Shown: one piece after another, positions 8,674 to 17,250 of the stretch | How the letters are laid out: each line of letters begins with the position of its first letter | Position numbering within the stretch: position 1 is the first letter of the stretch | Assembly: GCA_035561515.1 (NCBI GenBank) | Contig: DATMXP010000028.1 | Span: 62,001 to 126,000, forward strand | Origin: Terriglobales bacterium | GTDB taxonomy: Bacteria > Acidobacteriota > Terriglobia > Terriglobales > Acidobacteriaceae | Reading direction: 5' to 3' | DNA length: 64,000 nucleotides | The notes under the pieces: model-generated | Seen by the model: the letters and a program-made list of their open reading frames with translations, nothing else | Told to the model about the DNA's origin: nothing | The model's database searches: none | Position numbers and translations under genes: made by a program

Positions 8674-10260
8674 ATGGCTACCGTTCAAGCGCCTCCCGAG
8701 CCACTTATCGGCAAGCTGACCAAGTTCGTCAACGAGCCAGCGACCGATTTCACCAAAGAAGAAAATGCCCGTGCCATGCGCGAGGCAATCGCCAAGGTTC
8801 GAGCCGAACTTGGCCGTGACTATGACCTCGTGATCGGCGGAAAAAGAGTCAAGACTGCGGGAAAGATTAAGTCTTTAAACCCGGCGAAGCCGAGCGAAGT
8901 GGTTGCTTCGTTCTCGAAGGCAGATGAGTCGCACGTCGAACCTGCCATGAACGCCGCGCAGGAAGCTTTCAAGACGTGGAGCAAGACGACGTTCGAAGAA
9001 CGCGCGGAGTTGATCTTGCGCGTTGCCAAGACGATCCGGGAGCGCAAGCACGAATTCTCCGCCTGGATGGTATTTGAAGTCGGAAAAAACTGGGCCGAAG
9101 CGGATGCAGATACGGCGGAGGCGATCGACTTCGCCGAGTTCTATGCCCGCGAAGCATTGCGGTTATCCAAGGCCGAAACGCCGATTCAGTTGCCCGGCGA
9201 GCGCGACTCCCTGATGTACATCCCGCTCGGCGTCGGGATCGTGATTCCGCCGTGGAACTTCCCGGGTGCGATTATGGCGGGTATGACGATGGCGTCGATC
9301 GTATGCGGGAATACGGTGATCCTGAAGCCTTCGAGCGATTCTCCGGCAATTGCGCGGTTCTTCTTCTCGATCCTGGAGGAGTGCGGCATGCCTGCGGGCG
9401 TGGTGAACTTCTGCCCCGGTGGTGGAGGCACATTTGGCGATGCGCTGGTTGCGCATCCGAAGACCCGGTTCATCGCGTTCACCGGTTCGCGAGAAGTTGG
9501 GCTGCACATCAATAAGTCGGCGGCCACACAGGCGAAGGGGCAGATCTGGATCAAGCGGACCATCCTCGAAATGGGGGGCAAGGACGCCATTATCGTGGAA
9601 GACGATGCTGACATCGACGCAGCAGTCGATGGCGTGGTGGCTTCGGCGTTCGGGTTCCAGGGACAGAAGTGCTCGGCGTGCTCACGATTGATCCTGAACG
9701 AGAAGGTGTACGACCAGTTCATCGAAAAGATGGTGCCGAAGGTGAAGGCGATTCAGGTCGGCGAGCCGACGGAGAACGTAAGAATGGGCCCAGTGGTGAA
9801 CGAGGGTTCGATGAAGTCGATCCTGGGCTATATCGAGCACGGCAAGAAAGATGGACGCCTGGTCGCAGGCGGCAAGCGCGTGGAAGGCAAAGACGGCTAC
9901 TACATCGAGCCGACGGTATTTGCCGATATTCCGGCGAAGTCGAAACTGGAGCAGGAGGAGATCTTCGGACCCGTGCTGGCGATCATCAAGTCGAAGAACT
10001 TCGATCACGCGCTGGAAATCGCGAATGATACCGAATTCGGCCTGACCGGTGCCTTGTACAGCAAAGACGAGAAGAAACTGGACCGGGCGATGAAGGAGTT
10101 CCACGTCGGCAACCTGTACTTGAACCGCAAGTGCACGGGAGCGATGGTGGGCGCGCATCCGTTCGGCGGGTTCAACATGTCGGGGACGGATTCGAAGGCC
10201 GGCGGACCGGACTACCTGTACCTGTTCACCCAAGCTAAGGCGGTAGGAAAGAAGCTGTAG
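8674..10260 (+). CDS. pruA: L-glutamate gamma-semialdehyde (P5C) dehydrogenase
   Basis: A 528-residue NAD-dependent aldehyde dehydrogenase that oxidises glutamate semialdehyde, from proline or arginine breakdown, to glutamate. The catalytic pair is visible: Glu299 in LEMGGKDA and nucleophile Cys333 in GQKCSACSR. The Rossmann segment IPPWNFPGA and the substrate-type motif GALYSKDE are also present. The N-terminal ~40 residues match the P5C dehydrogenase subgroup rather than generic aldehyde dehydrogenases. A good ribosome site (GGAGA) precedes the ATG, and a terminator follows at 10276. No proline dehydrogenase gene is adjacent, so the oxidase step is encoded elsewhere. Confidence 0.9.
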   Translation: MATVQAPPEPLIGKLTKFVNEPATDFTKEENARAMREAIAKVRAELGRDYDLVIGGKRVKTAGKIKSLNPAKPSEVVASFSKADESHVEPAMNAAQEAFKTWSKTTFEERAELILRVAKTIRERKHEFSAWMVFEVGKNWAEADADTAEAIDFAEFYAREALRLSKAETPIQLPGERDSLMYIPLGVGIVIPPWNFPGAIMAGMTMASIVCGNTVILKPSSDSPAIARFFFSILEECGMPAGVVNFCPGGGGTFGDALVAHPKTRFIAFTGSREVGLHINKSAATQAKGQIWIKRTILEMGGKDAIIVEDDADIDAAVDGVVASAFGFQGQKCSACSRLILNEKVYDQFIEKMVPKVKAIQVGEPTENVRMGPVVNEGSMKSILGYIEHGKKDGRLVAGGKRVEGKDGYYIEPTVFADIPAKSKLEQEEIFGPVLAIIKSKNFDHALEIANDTEFGLTGALYSKDEKKLDRAMKEFHVGNLYLNRKCTGAMVGAHPFGGFNMSGTDSKAGGPDYLYLFTQAKAVGKKL

Positions 10261-10275
10261 GACCATCGATTGATC

Positions 10276-10314
10276 CAGGGAGAGCCTGCCGGTATGGCGG
10301 GCTTCCCTGTTTTT
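10276..10314 (+). terminator. Rho-independent terminator of pruA
   Basis: An imperfect stem of about 14 bp (CAGGGAGAGCCTGCC with GGCGGGCTTCCCTG) is followed by five T, 15 bases after the pruA stop. Confidence 0.8.
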
Positions 10315-10450
10315 GGTACTTTTTTGTCCAAAAAATGAAATTCGGAAAGCCACGTTCCTGCTGGCTTGCATCATAGTCGGGTGTAAAGGTCTGTTTACCC
10401 CGGCCCCATTTGACACAAAGTCGGTAAGGGCCTGAAAATCGAATCAATTC

Positions 10451-10477
10451 GAGCCGGACAGGGGTTAACCCCGGCTC
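10451..10477 (+). promoter_or_regulatory. Leader palindrome upstream of the receiver gene
   Basis: GAGCCGG and CCGGCTC form a 7-bp stem, and inside it sits the perfect 12-base palindrome GGGGTTAACCCC (10461-10472). The structure ends 12 bases before the ATG at 10490. It could be an operator or a 5' UTR hairpin; no function can be read from sequence alone. Confidence 0.35.
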
Positions 10478-10489
10478 CAAAGGACGCCT

Positions 10490-10861
10490 ATGGCGCGCAT
10501 CTTGTGTGTGGACGACGAGCCCACGGTCGTCACATTGAAATGCAAGATTCTGGAAGCAGCGGGTCACACTGTGACTGCGGCGACGTCTGCCCATGAGGCC
10601 ATCGAAAAGCTCGAGGCCGCGGGGTTTGATGCCGTCGTAACCGATTGGCGCCTTGGTGACGACATTGGGCGTGCGGTCGTACAGGCGGCCAAAAATCATT
10701 CAACCACTCCGGTGGTGGTGGTGTCGGGCTACGTGGCCGAGGCATTCCAGGCTGCTGAGCCGCTGGCCGATCTTTACCTGGAGAAGCCCGTCAATCCGGA
10801 AGAACTGGTCACCATCGTCAACGAGCTTTTGAAGACCCAGAGCCGGACGGCCACTCAGTAA
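10490..10861 (+). CDS. Receiver-only response regulator
   Basis: A 123-residue CheY-like protein with no output domain. The acidic pair (VDDE), phospho-acceptor Asp52 (VTDWRL), the Ser of VSGY and Lys99 (LEKPVN) are all in place, so it should be phosphorylated. It lies 82 bases ahead of a PAS histidine kinase on the same strand, which is the obvious candidate partner. The AAGGA six bases before the ATG supports the start. It probably acts by protein contact or as a phosphate relay element. Confidence 0.85.
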   Translation: MARILCVDDEPTVVTLKCKILEAAGHTVTAATSAHEAIEKLEAAGFDAVVTDWRLGDDIGRAVVQAAKNHSTTPVVVVSGYVAEAFQAAEPLADLYLEKPVNPEELVTIVNELLKTQSRTATQ

Positions 10862-10943
10862 TTCCCGTCAATCCATTCCGGCGCAAGCCCGCATCCTATT
10901 TAGAACGCTCGTCTATGCCTGTGCGCCACGCGCAGGAGACCGT

Positions 10944-12149
10944 GTGCCTATGCCTATTGCCATCCCGCTGAACGGAGTTCTGGAAAGCGGGTTCACCTTG
11001 TTCATTGCTGGTGTGGTCCTGGTGGAACGCCGGGGCCGGCACGAGCCTTTGGATCCCAAGCGACAGATCGAAATCCGCACCCTTCTGGACAGCATGCCGG
11101 AGTCGGTGGTGATCGTGGACATCAAGGGGAAGATCGTCGATGCCAACGCTACGGCTTCGCGGCTTTCCGCATTGTCGCGCGAGCAACTGCTGGGCATGAA
11201 TGTGGGTGAGTTCGCCAGGCGATTGGACGGCGAAGCAGCGGATAGATTGGTAAAGTTCCGAAAACCTATCATTTCGCGCGCACTGGCCGGAGAAGCGGTG
11301 CAAGGCGAACGGCGCGAGGTGCGCCATCCGGTAAGTGGAGAACCGATCAGCCTGCTGGTATCGGCGAATCCCATCCGGAATGAGCAAGGTGAGCTGCAAG
11401 GCGCACTTCTTATTGCGCGGGATGTCACGGAGTTGACTCAACTTCAACAGCGCCTGGCGGATACGGATCGCCACCAAGCGATAGGGCATGTCGCGGCGGG
11501 TATCGCCCACGACTTCAACAACACTCTGCAGACGATCAGCCAGGCTGTCGCCGTGCTGAAGATGGCTCCGGATAAGCCTGCCACCGAACAGAAAGTGTTT
11601 CTGGACATGATCGAGAACGCTGTCCGGCGCGGCGCCGAAGTCATTTCACGTATTCGCGATTACCTGCTCAGTGGAAAGTCCGTTCCGGGCGAGGTGGACC
11701 TGCGCTCGCTAGTTGAAGACGCTATCGAACTGACGCGTCCCATGTGGCAGGCGGCAGGAGTTTCCATCCAGCGCGAGTTGAAACAGCTTCCCAAGGTTCG
11801 CGGCAATCCAGCGGACCTACGCCGGGTGTTCACGAACCTAATTATCAATGGCGTGCAGGCAATGCCACACGGGGGGACTTTGCTCATTGGCTGTGAGGAC
11901 TCCGAAAAATCGGTTCACGTATGGGTGCGAGATACTGGCCAGGGAATCTTGCCGGAGATCCGCAAGCAAGTCTTCAATCCTTATTTCACGACGAAGCCCG
12001 GGGGAACGGGGCTGGGTCTTTCTGGCGCACAGAAGATCCTTCTCGAACTGGGAGGAAACATTTCGTTTCAGAGTGAACCTGGTCGAGGAACGCAATTTGA
12101 CCTGCAGTTTCCGAAACGCGAAGAAAACCAGGAGAGAAAGAGCGCCTAG
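10944..12149 (+). CDS. PAS-domain sensor histidine kinase
   Basis: A 401-residue soluble kinase starting at GTG 10944, five bases after GGAG. A PAS domain (about 45-165) is followed by a kinase core with phospho-acceptor His in IAHDFNNTLQTI, an NtrB-like or hybrid-type H-box, and an ATPase domain with NLIINGVQAMP, DTGQGI and GGTGLGLSGA. There is no transmembrane helix apart from a weakly hydrophobic N-terminus, so it likely senses a cytoplasmic signal. It pairs with the receiver-only protein just upstream. The target process is unknown. Confidence 0.87.
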   Translation: MPMPIAIPLNGVLESGFTLFIAGVVLVERRGRHEPLDPKRQIEIRTLLDSMPESVVIVDIKGKIVDANATASRLSALSREQLLGMNVGEFARRLDGEAADRLVKFRKPIISRALAGEAVQGERREVRHPVSGEPISLLVSANPIRNEQGELQGALLIARDVTELTQLQQRLADTDRHQAIGHVAAGIAHDFNNTLQTISQAVAVLKMAPDKPATEQKVFLDMIENAVRRGAEVISRIRDYLLSGKSVPGEVDLRSLVEDAIELTRPMWQAAGVSIQRELKQLPKVRGNPADLRRVFTNLIINGVQAMPHGGTLLIGCEDSEKSVHVWVRDTGQGILPEIRKQVFNPYFTTKPGGTGLGLSGAQKILLELGGNISFQSEPGRGTQFDLQFPKREENQERKSA

Positions 12150-12169
12150 CCCTGAAGTTCAGGTAATGA

Positions 12170-12198
12170 AAAGCCGGTCCATGGAGGACCGGCTTTTC
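12170..12198. terminator. Bidirectional terminator between convergent genes
   Basis: A perfect 12-bp stem (AAAAGCCGGTCC/GGACCGGCTTTT) with a 5-base loop, flanked by A and T runs. It sits between the plus-strand kinase and the minus-strand LuxR-type gene and can serve both. Confidence 0.9.
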
Positions 12199-12213
12199 TT
12201 GCGAGTACGAGTT

Positions 12214-12897
12214 CTAGGAAACGCTGGCGGCCTTGGTCGTGTCCGGAGGCAGGCTGCTGCTGGCCGAGGTGGCCGCGGCGGCTTCCGCCAGAATGCGATG
12301 GTGAATGGTGAACAACGCCAGTTCCAGTCGATCGGATACGCCGATCTTGTCGTAAACGTTGCGGAGATAGTTCTTGATCACCTGCTCGGTTGTTCCGAGT
12401 TCGGTGGCAATCTCCTTGTTCTTATATCCTTGGACGATCAAGGCGACGATACGGAGTTCCTTGTTGGTGAGGCGGTCCACGACGCGCGCCCCGACCATAT
12501 CGTTTTCGCTGACTTCCGTGGGGACAGCGTTGTCCTGCACGTAAGTATCGCCCCGCGCGACATTGCGAACGCAGTCGAGCAGAGCCGGGCCCGTGACGTT
12601 GCGATACACGACACCATGAGCGCCAGCGCTGAGGTAGGCCGCGTTGTTCTCGCCGGAATCGGCGATCAGCACCAGACGTCCTTTGACCTTGGCCACGGCC
12701 TGCGCAAGGGAATGCACATCGGGATAGAAATTCACCGAGCAAACCACCACGCTGGGGCGGAAGCGTTCGAGAGCCATCGGCAGTTGGTCAGGCGTTTGGG
12801 CCTGGGCCACGATGCGCATCTCGTCTTCCACCGCCAAGACCTTGGCGATACCGGCTCGGAACACAGGTTGTTTGTCAGCAACTACAAGTTTCAACAT
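12214..12897 (-). CDS. LuxR/NarL-type regulator with degenerate receiver
   Basis: A 227-residue protein with the NarL layout: receiver-like domain (1-118) and LuxR helix-turn-helix (about 140-205, LTNKELRIVALIVQGYKNKE). The receiver has lost its chemistry. The usual phospho-acceptor Asp position reads Cys53-Ser54 in VVVCSVNFY, the acidic pair is reduced to ADK, and the conserved Lys is Arg99 (VYRNV). It is therefore unlikely to be switched by a histidine kinase and may respond to a ligand, a partner or its own level. It is 8 bases downstream of a PilZ gene in the same operon, which suggests a c-di-GMP-linked input. The target genes are unknown. Confidence 0.85.
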   Translation of the reverse strand: MLKLVVADKQPVFRAGIAKVLAVEDEMRIVAQAQTPDQLPMALERFRPSVVVCSVNFYPDVHSLAQAVAKVKGRLVLIADSGENNAAYLSAGAHGVVYRNVTGPALLDCVRNVARGDTYVQDNAVPTEVSENDMVGARVVDRLTNKELRIVALIVQGYKNKEIATELGTTEQVIKNYLRNVYDKIGVSDRLELALFTIHHRILAEAAAATSASSSLPPDTTKAASVS

Positions 12898-12905
12898 GGG
12901 CAGAC

Positions 12906-13223
12906 CTAAGTGGCGCGTACAAACTCATAACCGTCGATGACGCAAGCGACGCCGGTTTTATCCGGAGAATTACCTGATTCAGTTCTAACCACAGTTCCGC
13001 GGCATTGCAGCTTCACGTCCACGTCCGCCCCCGTCACGTCCCGAGGAAGCGTAATTTCGAAGGTGACCTTCGAGCCGACCTTGAACTGCGAGTTGGCGCG
13101 GAGGTACACACCAGCCGCACTTAGATTATCGGTAATTCCGTCCAGTTTCTTAGCCGAGTCGGAGGCCTCGATTGAAATTGGCAGCTTTAGCTCGAACCGC
13201 TTCCCTGTTCGTGTCTCGGACAC
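12906..13223 (-). CDS. PilZ-domain protein (putative c-di-GMP receptor)
   Basis: A 105-residue single-domain protein. The N-terminal KRFELK stretch (a shortened RxxxR) and the DNLSAAGVYL segment (DxSxxG class) match PilZ c-di-GMP binding domains, which otherwise are six-stranded barrels like the one predicted here. The GTG start at 13223 is set by GGAGGAAG five bases upstream. It is the promoter-proximal gene of a two-gene unit with the LuxR-type regulator. One arginine of the RxxxR motif is atypically placed, so binding should not be assumed. Confidence 0.75.
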   Translation of the reverse strand: MSETRTGKRFELKLPISIEASDSAKKLDGITDNLSAAGVYLRANSQFKVGSKVTFEITLPRDVTGADVDVKLQCRGTVVRTESGNSPDKTGVACVIDGYEFVRAT

Positions 13224-13375
13224 GCTTCCTCCAAATTAACCCGGAAATCAAAAGAGCCGACGATGCTGGGGGAGATAACTACTTCGGGTTTATATCACGG
13301 AAGGAGCAGCAAAGGTAGCGTTTAGCACACTGAGAATGGACATAACTGATAAACACCGCTGCAGATAGGGTATAT

Positions 13376-13411
13376 GCAGTAAGGGCGAGCCAAATCGCCC
13401 GCCCTTACTGC
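13376..13411. repeat. Perfect 11-bp inverted repeat
   Basis: GCAGTAAGGGC and GCCCTTACTGC face each other across 14 bases, just downstream of the DUF3618-like gene. No T run follows on either strand, so it may be a transcript-end stabilising hairpin rather than a classical terminator. Confidence 0.6.
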
Positions 13412-13427
13412 CAGGGTGAGGAGGAAA

Positions 13428-13673
13428 TCAACTCACCATGTGTTTGACGGTTCCGGCGGTGCCGTAACCGAACAACAACCCGAGAATGGCAACTGCCGCG
13501 GACGCCGGCCAGACGTACTCGCGAGCGTGCCGACGGACGTCGAGTTTCTCCCGTACCGTACTTTTTACCTGCGTACGCAGCTCGGAAACGGTGTTATGGA
13601 TACGCCGACGCTGCTCTGCGGCCTGCTGTTCAAGGATATCGGTTGGAACGTCTGGGGAGATCGGGGTGGTCAT
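13428..13673 (-). CDS. DUF3618-like small envelope protein
   Basis: An 81-residue protein: a charged helical N-terminus (QQAAEQRRRIHNTVSELR) then one transmembrane helix (AAVAILGLLFGYGTAG). The IHNTVSELR stretch resembles the DUF3618 family, which commonly sits next to holin-X-like proteins, as here. Its ATG overlaps the upstream gene stop as ATGA. The function of the family is not established; a role in envelope or stress physiology is often assumed. Confidence 0.7.
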   Translation of the reverse strand: MTTPISPDVPTDILEQQAAEQRRRIHNTVSELRTQVKSTVREKLDVRRHAREYVWPASAAVAILGLLFGYGTAGTVKHMVS

Positions 13674-14116
13674 AACTGAGTCCTCGCTTCGTTCTGTAGC
13701 CAGACTTTGTCATCTCTCAGCACCTTGATGGTCCGTTCTGGCACGAGTCCCTTTTCGGTAATGCTGCGGTAGCCCATGAACAGTGCGGCACCGCCGAAGA
13801 TCGCATATACAACGCCCACGATCACGCAAGCGAGGAATGTGGCATACAGCGAGCCGGCAAAGAACGTGTACACCAGCGCCACAAGCCCCGCCGTCAGTAC
13901 CAGGAATGCGGTGGCTGCGAGTAACCCGCCGATTACCAGCAGAGGTGCCGACGATTTAAGATTGGCGATCTTCTCGCGCATCTCGGCTTGAAGCATCGCC
14001 AAGCGGGTTTCCGCGAATCGCTTAAATTCTTCCTTGGCTTCGTTCACGGTCGCACCGATGGAGCGACCGTTCGCGGTGCGTTCATGTTCGTCAATGTAGT
14101 GAATATTCGAGTTCAT
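13670..14116 (-). CDS. Holin-X/YqjE-like membrane protein
   Basis: A 148-residue protein with an amphipathic N-terminal helix (about 25-55) and two hydrophobic helices (about 62-85 and 95-118), then a soluble tail. This matches the superfamily of phage-holin-like proteins (PF07332/YqjE) that are chromosomal and not lytic. I set the start at 14116 because it gives an ATGA overlap with the preceding gene, matching the coupling seen downstream. It is the middle gene of a three-gene operon. Confidence 0.72.
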   Translation of the reverse strand: MNSNIHYIDEHERTANGRSIGATVNEAKEEFKRFAETRLAMLQAEMREKIANLKSSAPLLVIGGLLAATAFLVLTAGLVALVYTFFAGSLYATFLACVIVGVVYAIFGGAALFMGYRSITEKGLVPERTIKVLRDDKVWLQNEARTQL

Positions 14117-14634
14117 TCGTCCCTCCACACGCGCAGAAGGAAGCCCACCACAAAAGCTGTGGCTGCCGAACCGGCGATGAATTGGAGCGGATAGTTGCGT
14201 GCGTAGTATTGAGCGCGGTTACGGGCAAATCGCGCCTGCCGCGACGCGGTATCGGCAAGCTCGGAAGCCTGGTCCTTGATTCTGTCTGCGACATCACTTT
14301 CTTTTGCGCGACCGCGAATCAGACGGAACCGATACCGAAGATCCTCGACACGGTCGGAGACGAAGCCGGGGATTTGGCGGGCTTTATCCTTGACGGTGTT
14401 AAGGACGTTCGCCACTCCGCTGGAGCGATGCTCCTGGTCGAAGTCTGATGAATGCCGCTCGTGCGGCCACTCACCAAGGGATTGTTCAGTAGCAGTCTCG
14501 GGCAGCAGCGCTTGCGAGTTCGAGTAGTCGATTGACCGCTCAACAGGTACGGGTCCGGGCCGGACAGAGCTCCCGGGCGACTCGGGATAACGCATGCTGC
14601 TCAACGGTTCATCGTTGCGTACCGGTTCAGCCAT
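14113..14634 (-). CDS. Membrane-anchored protein of unknown function
   Basis: A 173-residue protein; the ATG at 14634 (MAEPVRND) is preferred over one six codons earlier because a GAGAG stretch precedes it. The first ~75 residues are Pro/Ser-rich and probably disordered. A long charged helix follows (about 80-145), then a C-terminal transmembrane segment (LQFIAGSAATAFVVGFLL). The layout resembles ElaB/YqjD-type ribosome- or envelope-associated tail-anchored proteins, but that is a resemblance only. It leads the ATGA-coupled trio with the holin-X-like and DUF3618-like genes. Confidence 0.6.
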   Translation of the reverse strand: MAEPVRNDEPLSSMRYPESPGSSVRPGPVPVERSIDYSNSQALLPETATEQSLGEWPHERHSSDFDQEHRSSGVANVLNTVKDKARQIPGFVSDRVEDLRYRFRLIRGRAKESDVADRIKDQASELADTASRQARFARNRAQYYARNYPLQFIAGSAATAFVVGFLLRVWRDE

Positions 14635-14702
14635 GTTGTCTCTCAGTTCCATAGGTTGGATTCAAGGGTTTGGATGAGGCTTAAGGCGAGCGAGTGGTCA
14701 GG

Positions 14703-14738
14703 GAAAAAGAGTAAGGGCGCCACCGAAGCGGCGCCCTG
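14703..14738 (-). terminator. Terminator of the lemA-DUF2207 operon
   Basis: Read on the minus strand, a 7-bp GC stem (GGGCGCC/GGCGCCC) is followed within six bases by CTCTTTTTC, about 20 bases after the DUF2207 stop. Confidence 0.75.
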
Positions 14739-14756
14739 GAACGGGCAACACGGCTG

Positions 14757-16505
14757 CTAGAAGGCTCCGCCGCCGCCGCCGCCGAACCCACCCCCGCTGA
14801 AACCTCCTCCGGAGCTGAAGCCGCCGCCGCCAAATCCGGAGCCGCTGCTGCTGGATCGAGGAGCGGAGACGAAGACGTTCTGCGCCTCCGACGTCAGGCG
14901 ACTCATGTTGTGGGTGAACATCATGGAGTTGAAGTTCATTCCCGAGTAGCCACCGTATGGCTGATACCAGGTCGGCGGATTCTGCATGATGCCGGCGAAG
15001 GCCTGCGCCCATCGCTGTTCCACGCCGAGCGCCATGGCGAAGGGCAGGAACTTCTCAAAGGTGTCCGGTGGCATACGCTGTAAACGGTCCTTGTCCACGC
15101 GGTTCATAAACTCCTGCAGACCCAAAATGTGAACTCGGGTCCGTCCGCCCAGGATCGTTTTAGCACTCATGTTCCGCCCGAAGATAAGGACAAAAATAAG
15201 GGCGAGAATACCCCCGCCGATAGTCACCGTGGGTGAATCAAACAGCGAAATCGCACCCAGGAACTGCAATGCGGCAAACGGTGCCGCGATCAGGATCACG
15301 GCGAAAATCGTAAGCGCATGCGCGGAGTCCGGATCAACCAGGTACATACCTTTGGCTTTCAGCTGTGCCTTGATGTCCTGCCGCATCACCGGGAGAGCGG
15401 TGTAAAACCGATTCTTGAGACTTGAAAGGGTGGTCTGCGAACCGCCTCCGAACAAATTCGTCAACATAACCTGCTCGTGCGAACTGAGCTTCGAGAATTC
15501 CGAAGATGGCTTGAGCAGGTCGAACTCGTAGTCCTTTGAGTCGAAGAAGAAGCCCTCCTGTTTGGTCTCGCGAATGCGGACGTATCCCTTAACAGCGAGA
15601 TCGACCAAGGTCGAGGTGATGTCCCGCGGGTCGGTGCGATCATCCACAAGGGTGCCGACCTCCGCGGGCGTAAGTCCCTTGGGAGGCTCATACATGGGCG
15701 CCACCGAAAGGCCTGGATCTGGATCCCGGCCTTTGTAGTACCAGAACAGAAACATCACAACGAAGGCCCAGATGGGGATGAAGATTCCGGGATTCCCTCG
15801 AATGAACCAGTTGGCGCGCGTGAGCGCTCCCGGTTGTTCGACCGCGCCCTTCGGCATGTAGATGTCGATGGTCAGTCCGCCACGCATGGGCAGCGGATTG
15901 GTGATCTCGAAGCGGACCTGCGCGCCTTCCACGGTGGCTTCGGCTTCCTGATCATGTGAGCCGTAGACGCCGGTGAAAGCCTGGGCACGAAGTCCTGACG
16001 CAGCCGTTTGCGGAAACTGCACGAAAGCAGTCGCATGGTCGATGGGAACAGGCCAGTCGTTTCCAGTTACGTTCCAGTAGAACTCGTTGTGATCGTCGAA
16101 GAAACGAGTGGCGTTTGGCGCTGAATAGGAAATGACGATGGTTTTCGAAGTGTCTTGAGCACCGGGAATGTAGACCTTCAGCTTACGGTAGGCTCCCTCT
16201 CGCTTCGATTCGTATTTTAGCGAGCGGCCCTGATCGTCGGTGACGCTGGCCACCTTCAGAAAGAGCGAGTAATTTGTTCCCCGCGGACCTGGATATTCCA
16301 CGGGGATGGTGCGATAGATACCCTGGAAAGATCCGATGAAAACAAACGTGATCCGCTCGATTACAAAGACGCCGCCTGTCTTGTCGACTGAGTAGGTGGC
16401 GGCAAAATCGGAGATACGCCAGTCGCGGGCGTAGGCCGGTATTGCCAAAAGAACGACACAAAGAAAAAAGAGCCCACGAAGGCTCTTTAGAGATGTTCTG
16501 TTCAT
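14757..16505 (-). CDS. DUF2207 predicted membrane protein
   Basis: A 582-residue protein starting at ATG 16505, with a signal peptide (LFFLCVVLLAIPAYA). A beta-rich extracytoplasmic DUF2207 domain fills about 25-240. Hydrophobic helices follow near 247-265 and 405-450, with a cytoplasmic region between, and the tail is a glycine/serine-rich run ending in repeated GGG. This is the standard layout of DUF2207 proteins. It lies directly downstream of lemA, a pairing seen in many bacteria. Function is unknown; envelope or membrane-stress roles have been proposed for the pair. Confidence 0.85.
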   Translation of the reverse strand: MNRTSLKSLRGLFFLCVVLLAIPAYARDWRISDFAATYSVDKTGGVFVIERITFVFIGSFQGIYRTIPVEYPGPRGTNYSLFLKVASVTDDQGRSLKYESKREGAYRKLKVYIPGAQDTSKTIVISYSAPNATRFFDDHNEFYWNVTGNDWPVPIDHATAFVQFPQTAASGLRAQAFTGVYGSHDQEAEATVEGAQVRFEITNPLPMRGGLTIDIYMPKGAVEQPGALTRANWFIRGNPGIFIPIWAFVVMFLFWYYKGRDPDPGLSVAPMYEPPKGLTPAEVGTLVDDRTDPRDITSTLVDLAVKGYVRIRETKQEGFFFDSKDYEFDLLKPSSEFSKLSSHEQVMLTNLFGGGSQTTLSSLKNRFYTALPVMRQDIKAQLKAKGMYLVDPDSAHALTIFAVILIAAPFAALQFLGAISLFDSPTVTIGGGILALIFVLIFGRNMSAKTILGGRTRVHILGLQEFMNRVDKDRLQRMPPDTFEKFLPFAMALGVEQRWAQAFAGIMQNPPTWYQPYGGYSGMNFNSMMFTHNMSRLTSEAQNVFVSAPRSSSSGSGFGGGGFSSGGGFSGGGFGGGGGGAF

Positions 16506-16558
16506 GATAAGGTCGCCCAATTCCGTTTCGAAGTTTGCGGCAAAGCCGTCATGACTTG

Positions 16559-17110
16559 CTAGAACTTCACCTGCGGGACCTCTCGCTCCTGAGGCGAGGA
16601 GAGTTCAAAGAACTGCTTCGCCTGGAACCCCAACGCACCAGCAATCATATTTGCCGGGAAGCTCTGGATCTTGGTGTTGTAGTCCCGCACCACGGCATTG
16701 TAGTAACGGCGTGCGTTCTGGATTGCGTCTTCCACTTCCTGCAGGGATTGTGTGAGCGACGTGAACTGCTCACTGGCGCGCAGTTGCGGATAAGCTTCGG
16801 CGACGGCAAACAACTGGCGTAGCGCGCCGGTGAGCTGATTCTCAGCTTGCGCCACTTCCGCGGGAGTGGTGGCGGACATCGCGGCGGAACGCCACTTCGC
16901 GATATTTTCGAATGTCCCCTTCTCGTGTGCGGCGTAGCCTTTCACGGTTTCCACTATGTTCGGGATGAGGTCGCGACGGCGCTTCAGTTGAACATCGATA
17001 TCGGACCAGGCGGAGTCTGCGCGGACCCGCAGTTGGACCAGGCTGTTGTAGAGCCCGATGATGAAGAAGATGATGAGGGCGATGACTACAAGAATGATGA
17101 TCAGGGTCAA
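16559..17110 (-). CDS. lemA: LemA family membrane protein
   Basis: A 183-residue protein with one N-terminal transmembrane helix and a helical domain carrying the LemA hallmarks YNSLVQLRVRAD, LKRRRDLIPNIVETVKGY and FPANMIAG. I place the start at TTG 17110, because GGAGG ends exactly five bases before it; the TTG at 17122 would lie on top of that ribosome site. It leads the operon with the DUF2207 gene. The biological role of LemA is not established. Confidence 0.9.
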   Translation of the reverse strand: MTLIIILVVIALIIFFIIGLYNSLVQLRVRADSAWSDIDVQLKRRRDLIPNIVETVKGYAAHEKGTFENIAKWRSAAMSATTPAEVAQAENQLTGALRQLFAVAEAYPQLRASEQFTSLTQSLQEVEDAIQNARRYYNAVVRDYNTKIQSFPANMIAGALGFQAKQFFELSSPQEREVPQVKF

Positions 17111-17199
17111 TGCCGCCTCCAAGCGTCAGTGTCGGAGGAATTGTCGCATAAAGAGGGGATAGCTCGGCAGTAATACGGAAGAGCCCGGCGGCTGGAAAA

Positions 17200-17227
17200 C
17201 AAAAAGGACGGCTTGCGCCGCCCTTTC
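17200..17227 (-). terminator. Terminator of the cold-shock gene
   Basis: On the minus strand an AAAGGGCGGC stem pairs with GCCGTCCTTT and runs into TTTTTG, 24 bases after the stop of the cold-shock gene. Confidence 0.85.
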
Positions 17228-17250
17228 TATTTCTGGCTTAACGACTCAGA

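Noticed and set aside
12214..12570. Treating the LuxR-type protein as an ordinary phosphorylated NarL regulator
   Set aside because: The phospho-acceptor Asp and conserved Lys are both substituted.
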